Shown in pieces: positions 50,781-60,140 of a DNA stretch of 64,000 bases. The notes beneath the pieces were generated by a model. The model was not told the DNA's origin, searched no databases, and worked only from the letters and a program-made list of their open reading frames with translations. The number at the start of each line of letters is the position of its first letter. The first letter of the stretch is position 1. Origin of the DNA: Eudromia elegans (taxonomy: Eukaryota; Chordata; Aves; Tinamiformes; Tinamidae); NCBI GenBank assembly GCA_003342815.1, contig PTEX01000300.1:394680-458679 (forward strand), written 5' to 3'. The position numbers were made by a program, and so were the translations under genes.

Positions 50781-53700
50781 CCTGAATTTCTGAATTTGGC
50801 AGTCTACTTACACTGTTTTGGCATAATCTTTTGAAATAGCTTGTGGTTTTTTTATAAGTTAATTTTTAGTGGACACAGAAGCAATCAGTAAAGTTTCTTT
50901 CTTAGGGTTAACGTCTCTTCTCAGTGGAAAGAGTTCCCCACATCTTCCCAACTCCAGTCATCTGACCTATTCATCTTATATGGGCAGAAGAAAACATGTC
51001 TTTATTCCAATACACATATCGGTTTGTCCAGATAGTAGAGTTTGTTTTATGATTTATGCTAGCACTTTCTTATAAAATTAGTGAGTTTGCTTTGTTTTTC
51101 CATTCAGACTGTATATCCCTTGTACATCTCTCTGTTTTAGTGATTTTTGCTTTCCCAGGATTGATAAAAATTTCTGGGAATACAATTACCTGGAGCCATC
51201 CAACCAAATTCTTCTGTGTCTCTCCAGTCTGTGAAAGACTTTATTAGTACCTGGCTCTAATATCTATTTCCATTTTTGCTGAGAGTTTGCAGCTCACACC
51301 AGAGGAGGGGGTTATCCAGCATTTGCTATTTGCCAACATGTTTTCATGTCTACTTTTTGACCATCTGCCTCAGAAAATATCAGTATCTCAGCCTAAACTG
51401 TACTCAAAGGACATAGGTTATTCACCTGAAGCAGACACCGTATTTCAAAATAGTTTTTTTTCACTACTGAATGTACATAACTTACAAAAACTGCTAGAAA
51501 ATCAAGATTCCTCTGAAGCTTTTAATGGAAGAGAAACTCAAAAAATAAAAATATTTCATTTTTCTACTGGTTATGCTTCTTGGTGAGCTAACACCAGCTA
51601 GGAATAAGAGAGTTCTACAATTCTACAATTTATAGCTATTAAGAACAGTTAACAGCATCAAGCCTTACAGACCTTTCCTGTTTGCAGCTAGATCTCGGAT
51701 AACGAAGCTCATAGTCACTGTGAGTGGTAACAGAATAACAGAATCTGTTGTGGAAGTAGTTACTCATTTTCATGTGTCGTTGGTCCAGGCTCCTACTCAC
51801 TGTACAGCTGAAGGCCTTTAATGTTGGTATATATTGAATAATTTCATTGTTCAGAGAGATAAACATTATGCACCAGTTACTTCTCTGTGAGACTTGAGGT
51901 AAATTTTGAAATGCAACTTTAGAAAATTCTTTTTTTTATTGTAATGTCTGGGGCTTTTTTTTTTTTTTAGTAGAGTAGTTCATCTGTTTTTTGTCTTTGA
52001 GTAATGAGCTCCTCTGCTCATGGCCTTTTTATAAACATGTGAATTTGGAAATAAAAAAATGCTATAAACTAAAAGAATACACATCAACATAAGCATCTTC
52101 TACTATGTCAGCCATATCTCTATTAACCATATGGAATTAAGTCAATTTATGTTCATTTAAATGAGCTGTATTTAGAATTCACAAGAAACTACATTGAGAC
52201 AATGATCATATGAATACCGGTGCCTGCTGAGATCCCATTATAACTGTTTCAAGCCTCTCGAACAGAGAGGGCACCATAGAGAAACACATTTTTATTTGCC
52301 TTTGCTTCTAAGAGGATGAACAGCTGAGCTGTGTTACCCTAGAGGTAAAGTACTAACAGTATTTCCCAGAGGTTTAGTGCCCTTTGTAGGCTTTAACACA
52401 AAGAGCTGACAATAAATTCAAGACCAGTGCAAACTACATAAGTGATCGTATCTTACGTATTAGCAGTGTTTTAAAAATAAGTCATCTTGTTTTCCTATCC
52501 TTTAGGAAGAAAAAACCTTTTTGTGGGGAAGGGTGGGAGGGGCTTTTATTCAATTTTTCAATATACTCAATTAATGCTACTTCAAACTTGCTAAGCTATG
52601 TTCTGTTGAATGCGGTTTACCATTTCTGAAAAAAAAACAGAAATTTCCCATTCCCTGGGCTTCAATATTGATGATGTTCCTTGCCCAAGGTCACCCTATG
52701 AATCAGGAAGCACATGAAATACAGAAATTTAATCGGAGTCCTGGGCTCATATGCTCAATTCCATAGATGTGTTTTCAGACACAGATGGTAAAATCATACC
52801 TAAATTTTCAGATAACCATTTGTGATAAAGCTCCTGGATACTTCAACAATGCAATGAGCTTTTGGAAAATAAAGTTATTGGCAAACTTTTATCACATTAA
52901 TCTTCTCCGTGAACTCAGTTTGACTTGGACTCAGTTTACTTAGGCAATTACAAACAAGCTGTTAAAATTATTTTGCAATGCTAACTTTTTTTTCCCCAAT
53001 GTGGCTGTTTTAGCGATGTCCATTTAAGTGAGAACAAAACAAAACTATGCTAAATTGTTATGCTTTAGATTAAATGCACAGGGTCTAAGATCTTGTGCTC
53101 TTTTAATTGTATTGCAAGATATATTGAAACAGAATTCCTCCACCAAACACCTTAGGCATATTTAGCTACAAACTACAAATTTAACTGCTCCTTGTTATTT
53201 TTTCTTTACACTGAAGATATCAGTATCCTTGAAGTATACTGAAGCTTTTTGTCAAATAATTCTGATGCATTTATAGGCAAAATTTTCACATCTTCTGAAA
53301 CATTCTCCTCTTGAAGAGATGATAAATGCTTTTTAATGTAAAATTAGGGTAGAAATGGAAATAGAAAGTTTCCATACTATAGAGAAAATATGTTTACCGA
53401 ATTTCATACCGAAAATGTTTTCCAACTAGCTAGAGCTTCTATGTCAACTTTCTAATAGCATTTCCTCTTCTTCTATGTTCATATTCATAAAACATTTTGG
53501 AAAAAAAAGAAAAAACAAAACAAACAAGTAGTTTATTAGCTGCTCAAAAATATGAGAAATACAACAAAAAAAAAAAAAAACCCACAGTTTGGTCAGTCAC
53601 TCACCTCCAAAAGGATTAAAACATTGCTCTGCCTTTAAAAATTGGCTGTAAATAAAGCTATATTATAATTTAAGAGCTCTAATCCTTGCATGTAATAAAA

Positions 53701-54045
53701 CTACATTTAGACTTATATCTGGTTAGGATTATTATTTGACAGAAACAAATTTACTCTGTCCTTGAAACCTTTTAGCACAGTAGAAAGAGCATAACAGAGC
53801 TGTAGTCTTTTCCACCTTGTATGGCAACAACTGGGTTGTTTACAAAATTTTGAGCAATTACATGCTGAGGAAATCCACTTAATACAGCGGCATTTACTGC
53901 TTCGGTGTGAAAGAGATTATGTGCTTTTTATTTTTTCTTAGCTGTAAGTGGATGATTAAACAATAGAAAACATGAATTCAGGTTGATTGACAAGAAAAAA
54001 AAAAGAAGAAAAAAAAAAGAGAAGGGAAAAAAAAAATGAGCAGAG
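50781..54045. other. Non-coding stretch, one exon-like and one motif-rich segment
   Basis: No known gene or transposon is recognised. The segment 51293-51582 is open and bordered by splice-like words. The segment 53600-53920 is rich in homeodomain-type words. Both are discussed in the findings. A/T runs occur near 51954-51968, 53564-53580 and 53994-54004. Confidence 0.5.
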
Positions 54046-54156
54046 AAGACCAGAGAAGGGCAGGCAGGACAGGGCAAGGCAAGGCAAAGGGGAAGGCAAG
54101 GGAAGGGAAGGCAAGGGAAAGGAAGGCAAGGCGAGGTGAGGTGAGGTGAAAAAACA
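54046..54156. repeat. Purine-rich degenerate minisatellite, (GGCAA)n/(GGGAA)n
   Basis: The plus strand consists of AAGGC, AAGGG and GAGGT units of about five bases, grading into GGTGA units at the right end. On the minus strand it translates to a proline/leucine/cysteine-rich repeat (CLPFP units) that is part of a 177-codon open frame; that frame is an artefact of the repeat plus the adjoining GC-rich sequence. Confidence 0.9.
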
Positions 54157-54159
54157 GAC

Positions 54160-54410
54160 TCCAGGCTGTACCCCAGCTTCCTAAGGACTCTAAACTCTCC
54201 CCTGTGATAGCTCGTTTCTTTCTCTCTTTGTGGCCAGAATGGCCCTTTTTTCCAGTTTGCCAATGAATAAACTCTGCGCAGCTGAGCCAGCCATGCTCCA
54301 GTGCACGTCTCTGCAGTGCGGACCTGGCAGATGTGGCTGGCCACTTGGCTAGGAGCTTTATAAAGGGTTACACAGACTACACCACAGAGAAAAATGCCAG
54401 CCACATGTGA
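54160..54410. other. Small GC-rich island of unknown origin
   Basis: This roughly 250-bp block is richer in G+C than its surroundings and contains several CpG dinucleotides (for example in CTCGTT, TGCGCAG, GCACGTC and GTGCGGAC). It includes AATAAA at 54266-54271 and the palindrome CTTTATAAAG at 54356-54365, which could be a TATA-like word on either strand. Their order does not match a retroviral LTR on either strand. It could be a decayed mobile element, a regulatory element or an isolated exon; I do not recognise it. Confidence 0.4.
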
Positions 54411-55225
54411 TGGCTGGGAAAATAAGTCTGGAAAGAGAATTAAGAGTACACAACCTAACAATTATTTCTTTAATACATTGTAGATTGGTAATGTTTTTGA
54501 ACACAGTAGAAAAGAATACCCTAGAGTGCCTATGGAGGGGGAGGAGGAAGAGACAATGCCCTTATTGTCTTTCAACAAAAACAATTCCGAAGGGTACCTT
54601 AGCAAAATTCAGGGTTTGAATTCCTTTCCTCTCTAGTTCAAGCCTGCTGCACAGCATGTTCCCCTAGTCTAGCTCCACTCTTTAATTGCAAATACACCCA
54701 AAGACTTTTGTGCCAAGCAAATTTTGCTACTGAAGGAAGAGAAAAAAAACTTTGAATGTTTGAAAAGCTGATGGACAAGTATTTTTTCCCCCTGAACCTT
54801 TAAATGCTTTCAGCACTCCTTCCTCATAGCCTTAGACAATGTCTCTGACCCTTTTACATATCACTGTACACAATGAAGAATCAAACTTTATACACAGTTA
54901 AAATGAAGCATTTTGCCCAGATTTTGACAGCTGTTATTCCAAAACAATGTTTTGGCTCTGATCAAAAACATGACTTTATTTCCTTTTGCGTTCTTACCAG
55001 AAACCATATGACTGTGTTAGATAGATGAGCAGGACATATGGAAGAAAGAGAGCAAGAAGCCCTTTCAGCCCTTTTCCTAGGCAAACGCAGACAGTGCCAA
55101 CAGAAATGACAAAGGAATCCCATTTTCCCAAGTCATTTGGTGTATGGCAATATGGCAAGTGGTCTCAGAGATGCTATTTGAAGAAAGATGAAAATCATGC
55201 ACTGCATATTTATTATCAGAGATGA
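54411..55225. other. Non-coding stretch, nothing recognised
   Basis: Short unrecognised frames only. A purine-rich GGGGGAGGAGGAAGAG patch occurs near 54537. Confidence 0.5.
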
Positions 55226-55781
55226 GATCATAGAATCATAGAATCATAGAATGGCTAGGGTTGGAAGGGACCTGTAGAGGTCATCTAGTCCAACTCTCCT
55301 GCACACGCAGGGTCCCCTAGAGCATGTGGCACAGGGTGATGTCCAGGCAGGTTTGGAAGATCTCCAGAGAAGGAGACTCCACCACCTCTCTGGGCAGCCT
55401 GTTCCAGGGCTCTGTCACCCTCACTGTTAAGAAGTTCTTTCTTAAGTTCCTGTGGAACTTTTGGTGCCTCAATTTGTGGCCGTTTCCTCTCGTTCTATCA
55501 CTGGCCACCACTGAGAAGAGGCCAGCCCCATCCTCCTCACTCCCTTTCTTGAGATATTTATATACATTAATCAGGTCCCCTCTCAGTCTTCTCTTCTCCA
55601 GGCTGAAGAGGCCCAGCTCTCTCAGCCTTTCCTCATAGGGCAGATGTTCCAGACCCCTAATCATCCTCGTGGCCCTGCGCTGGACTCTCTCTAGCAGCTC
55701 CACGTCCCTCCTGCACTGGGGAGCCCAGAACTGCACACAGTACTCGAGGTGCGGCCTCACCAGGGCTGAGGAGAGGGGCAA
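55226..55781 (-). mobile_element. Young CR1 LINE 3' fragment with open ORF2 end
   Basis: On the minus strand the copy covers the last part of ORF2 and the complete 3' end. The left border carries three exact tail repeats of the AATCATAG type (55226-55251), followed by GGTTGGAAGGGACCTG and the TAGTCCAACTC block. Of the CR1 copies in this window it has the least damaged coding sequence, with an uninterrupted frame, so it is probably among the youngest. The 5' truncation point is near 55781, at the CCCCTCTCCTCAGCC motif. Confidence 0.97.
55317..55781 (-). pseudogene. CR1 ORF2 C-terminal 154 codons, uninterrupted
   Basis: The minus-strand frame reads through [102 protein letters not shown] and [16 protein letters not shown] to a stop at its CHML end. 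This is the region C-terminal to the reverse-transcriptase core. The fragment has no endonuclease or catalytic FADD box and no promoter, so it is a relic that simply has not yet acquired a stop. Confidence 0.9.
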
Positions 55782-57595
55782 TTCAGATCCTGAATTACAA
55801 GATTTGGAGATTAGATTACACCTTGATTTTCATCTCTTTTCTCTAAAAAAAAAAAAAAAATCAAACTATATTCATGCCCAAGACAGGATTTAGGTTGCTT
55901 TGAGGGACAGAAGTAGATCTGTCAGTAAGCTCATGAGAGCCCCTGGTGAAGGTAAGGTGTAGGACAACATGTGCCTTCGTCTACATGTTATTTGCTCAAT
56001 TAGCTAATTTAACTTATTAGGGCTTAATCTTGGCATTTGACCACGGGCAATTACTGTGGTTGCTTTTGCTAATACCTCTTCTGGTTAGAGATCATATCAG
56101 GGAGTTTAAGGTATGTTCTGAGCACATCTGTATTTGGCAGTCATTGCCAAGGCAAACTGAGTCTGTAGCAGCCCAGAAATGCAGCATCAGATGTGTCTGA
56201 ACACGAAACTCAAGATGAGGGAGCCTCTAAAAGCCTGCCAGGTTTTACTAGAAGACCACTTGCTGCTAGCTGGAGCAGGTGGTAACCTAGAAGCATGGAC
56301 ATTATATCTCTGGTGATTAAGATGGATTGTTTAAACAAAGATGTTGAGAGTCACAAAAAAATCAAGTCTACTGCCTATTAAGACATTACCTACAGTAAAC
56401 GACATCATAGAATCAAAATTCTTTCTAAAAAGTGTTTTTACATATCAGGCAAAAAGTTTTCAGTTGAAGCTTTTATCTGAATCCTTCTCTTTTTGAGGCT
56501 TAATACCACTACATTTTGTCAAGCTTGTCACAAGCTGCATTAACAACCAGATTAAACAGCTGAATTCTTTCCATCTCCAAACTCTACAAGCTCACCAAAC
56601 TCTATTTCATTATCATTAATTCAGATAGATATTCTCCACTGTTCTTTGCCTAAAAACATCTACCTTGAAATTCTCCACTTCTGTAATTAACATTTAAATT
56701 CTGAATATACACTCTGGTGTGTGTGTGTGTAAATACACATGACATGCATTCTTAGCAAATGTAATGGAAACTTGATTTTAGGAGGTGTTATCTTTTGTAA
56801 ATTAAAATAAATGTACAGAATGGAAAAATGTAGAAAGAGAGGATACGTGACAGCTGCCAGAGAAACATTCACCCACATCAAATATATGAACTATTTAACT
56901 TTGCTATGATAAGGTGCATAAGTGCTGATCCTGGGTGGTGCTTTGCATGACTAAACAGATATGCATCATATTCAGAAAAAAGAATATTGATTTTATAAAT
57001 TTTGCCAGAGTAAAGTAACAATGCGTTTTAAAATAGTTTACAAGAGAATCATTTTTTTATTTTTTGCCAACAGGAAAAGTACAGATATGAAAAAATGGAA
57101 AAGTGAAGATGAATAGTTATCCTATCCAGTTTCTGAGAAACTCATTAGAAAGTTCATTGACTAGTTCTTTTATCTGTTAAACTTACAGTACAATAAATCC
57201 ATTAAAATAATGGAAATGCATCTAATTTATCAATTTTTTTTAATTTAATAGCAAATAAATGCTAAATAAATTCAAGTAGCACAAGAATTATTAAAAGCTT
57301 TCTGGGAAGTGGAGATGTTAGTTCCTATGCTCAGCCTCAACATTTTGGGTACGAATTAAGACAATAAAAATAGTCTTATACCTTTCATTTTTCTTAACTT
57401 ATAAAACTTTTATTGTTCTTGCACGATAGCAAGGCATATTCTAGCATGGCATATCATGCATGTTATTTTTAGAGAGAGTTGTATTTGGAAAAATCTGGAG
57501 TATTTGGAAAATTCTTCAATAGAAAGTGCAGAAAACTTACAGTTGAAAAGCTTTGATAGGTACATTTCCTCGTAGAAATCCTCAGAATCTGCTCT
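55782..57595. other. Non-coding stretch with a homeodomain-word patch
   Basis: No gene or transposon is recognised. An A run lies at about 55845-55860 and a 14-nt (GT)n at 56717-56730. The part around 55980-56190 is rich in recognisable regulatory words and is discussed in the findings. Confidence 0.5.
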
Positions 57596-58240
57596 GGAAG
57601 TGTGGGTTGGATGAGTGGACAGTGAGGTGGATCAAGGACTGGCAGAGCTCCTCCAGGGGTCTGTGCTGGGCCCAGTGCTGTTTAACTTGTTCATCAATGA
57701 CTTGAACGAGGGCACAGAGTGCACCCTGAGGAAGTTTGCTGATAATACCAAACTGGGTGGAGTGGCCAACACTCCAATAGAGGACTGAGTTCAGAGGGAC
57801 CTAGACAGGTTGGAGAGTTGGGCAGAGAAGACGAATGGGACGAATAACCCCAGGCACCAGTACAAATTAGGGGCTGATCTGCTGGAAAGCAGCTCCAGGG
57901 AGAATGAGTTGGGAGTCCTGGTTGGCAACAAGTTAACCGTGAGTCAGCAATATGTCCTTGTGGCTAGGAAAACTAATCGGATCCTGGCTGCATCAGGAGG
58001 AGCATTGCCAGCAGGTCGAGAGAGGGGATCCTGCCCCTTTACTCAGCTCTGATGAGGCCGCACCTGGAGTATTGAGTGCAGTTCTGGGCTCTGCAGTACA
58101 AAAGAGACATGGAGCTTCTAGAGAGGGCCCAGCGTAGAGCAACAAAGATGATTAAGGGACTGGAGCATCTGTCTTATGAAGAAACACTAAGGGAGCTGGG
58201 CCTGTTTAGCTCTGAAAAAAAAACACTGAAAAAAAAAATG
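57596..58240 (+). mobile_element. CR1 LINE with internal deletions and no 3' end
   Basis: It starts near AAGTGTGGGTTGGATGAGTGG and follows CR1 ORF2: CAGTGCTGTTTAACTTGTTC, the catalytic box as TTT GCT GAT AAT (FADN, 57735-57746), GGAAAGCAGCTCC, TGAGGCCGCACCTGGAGTA and GGGAGCTGGGCCTGTTTAG at 58193-58211. It then decays into A-rich sequence and ends near 58240. Relative to other CR1 sequence there is a deletion at about 57650 (GCAGAGCTC joined to CTCCAGGGG) and another near 57835. The final roughly 300 bp of the element, including the 3' untranslated region and the tail repeats, are absent. That is abnormal for CR1, which inserts from its 3' end. Confidence 0.92.
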
Positions 58241-59724
58241 GCTCTTGAATGAGCTCCAGGAGAATGTATAGTCCATTACTGACCTGAAGATATACTGGCA
58301 ACTATGATGTTATTGACAGAAATTTATCCAACCTGTCCTTAAAGATCTGTGTTATGTTATGTGATCAAAAGCTAATGAACACTGGATTCACAGAGGATCA
58401 GGAGAACTATGTCAAGCAGAGGAATCCCATTAACTTTTTTAGTGAGAACAGAGTACTTGGGCTTGGATACTCCTCAGGCTTTCAGAGGAAAATGGCTAAA
58501 GCATTAATATGGTGGCAAAACCCACTGGAAGCAGTCGATGCAGGAAAGAGATTCTCTACCCAAAAAGCCATGAAAACTAAGTGAGATATTGCCTCTAAGG
58601 GACTAGGACTTGTTGTGAGGTTCAGGGAAAGTAAAATGTTGGTAAAACTTATGTATTTTTTTAAGGGGATTTGGGGAATATGTGAGAGTTATTATGGGGT
58701 ATTTAGAGAAGAATATGCAGGAAAGAGAGGATTGAGGGTGGATCAAGGAGGAACAGATGGGAAAATAGAGGGAGAAGGAGTAAAAGGGACAAGTGAATTA
58801 CTGGTCAGAAGCCCTATGATCATTAGCAGTCCATCCTATATTCTTACTAAATATTATTTGCAACTGTTTTCCATATGGTGTACTCTGTTCTGAGTGCATG
58901 TGTGTGATCACAGCAAACTTCAACCTGGACTAGGTGGTGAATAGGGTAAGACATTTGCCAGCAATTGGAGTAGATCCTTGAGAGCTCATACATATAGGCA
59001 TTAGCAACTGGAAAAGGCCAGGGTCTGGAGCCAGCAACTGGATACACTGGGTGCCTTATGATCAACTACTGGAGAGACCTGTATTGTTTGTATACATATT
59101 CACACACCAACAAACATCAGCCCTGATAAGCTGAAGAGGAGGAAAAGAATGGACTTATCTGCATTGTTCTTGTTTATGTGAGTGCTGTTGGTGTTTATGC
59201 AGGTGCTAGTAAAGACACTGCTTATTGTGTGGATTTACGTGGCCAAATGTGAGTGTATCATGTGCATGTGTGTGTATGTGTCAATTTGGAATACATTCCT
59301 GGAGATGTGGTGCAGCCTGTCCCCTAAACAGCTGGGACGTGAGGTATCTGCTTGGATCTAGTAGCCCACCACAGAGATTCAGCCATCTCCAAAAGACTGT
59401 AAATATGCGAACTCTCGGTAGTGTATTTGAGCCCTTCAGTATCTTTAACTTGCATCTTTTTTCCTAATGTCTGACTATTAATTTCTTCAGCTGAAGGTGA
59501 TTATTTCTTGCTCAGTTACCTAGGGACATAAGCATAGATTATTCCATTTCCGTTTTCTTTTTCTTTTCTTTGGCACACAATGCCAAGGGAGAATAGATAA
59601 TTTTGGAGACCAATATAATTTAAATAAGAACAGAAAGACTGTTGTGGTTAACTGAGATCATCCATATTTCCCTCCACTGTGCTGCTGCCAGTTTTGTGAT
59701 ATTTAATATTTTCCAATGTACTTC
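58241..59724. other. Non-coding stretch, nothing firmly recognised
   Basis: Unrecognised frames at 58354-58584 and 58615-58893 lack known motifs. A short GT-rich patch occurs near 59265-59281. The words near 58320-58345 weakly recall an antisense CR1 relative but are too short to call. Confidence 0.45.
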
Positions 59725-60140
59725 CAGCTTCATGTTCTGTAAATTTAACAGACCTGGACCATGTTACATCATCTATTACTAAATCCATTGAACAGGCCTG
59801 GATTGAGGCCCAAACTAAGTGGAGCTCCACTTGTTACATCCTTTCATTTGGTCAGTCAACTATTCACAGCTACTCTTTGGGTCCAGTTATCCAACACGAT
59901 TGAATCCAATGATAGTTTTGTTGAGACCATGATTCCCTGGCTTGACTATTAGAATGACATATGAGGTTATCAAATACCCTGTTAAAATCAAGACGAATGA
60001 TATTGCTGCTTCTTCTGTGCTGTATAACTCCTATTACTCCATTATGAAAGAAAAATTGACAAAATTTATTCCTGAGAAATCTGTGTTGGCTGCTACACAA
60101 ATCCTTTATGTTATCATAACAGCTGCTATGATCCCAAGTT
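59725..60140 (-). mobile_element. Ancient CR1/L3-like LINE, reverse-transcriptase remnant
   Basis: The minus strand preserves the order of the central CR1/L3 reverse transcriptase. RLDFNRVFDNL is encoded at 59963-59995 and corresponds to catalytic motif A, usually Y/LDFSKAFDTV, with both aspartates kept. Downstream in the element, HWIQSCWITGPKE corresponds to the WIxNWLTGRxQ stretch, and the remaining sequence to 59725 is co-linear with the segment leading toward the FADD box. It is far more diverged than the other CR1 copies here and resembles the CR1/L3 elements known from other amniotes rather than young bird CR1. Indels and stops make it non-coding; borders are approximate. Confidence 0.75.

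Noticed and set aside
50781..51280. Processed pseudogene ending in the T60 tract (minus strand)
   Set aside because: No polyadenylation signal near the tail, no recognisable transcript and no target-site duplication.
54160..54410. Solo retroviral LTR
   Set aside because: No TG...CA borders with a flanking duplication were seen, and the positions of the TATA-like word and AATAAA do not follow U3-R order on either strand.
53928..54461. 177-codon minus-strand open frame, a possible secreted or membrane protein
   Set aside because: More than half is translation of the purine minisatellite and poly-A tracts. The remainder comes from the unexplained GC-rich island and shows no known domain.
54800..54850. 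Possible old minus-strand CR1 (CACTCCTTCCTCATAG)
   Set aside because: The resemblance to the CR1 CCTTTCCTCATAGG word is short and the surrounding sequence does not extend it.
58318..58350. Short antisense match to a CR1 relative (ATCCAACCTGTCCTTAAAGA)
   Set aside because: Only about 25 bp resemble the family and the flanks do not continue the alignment.
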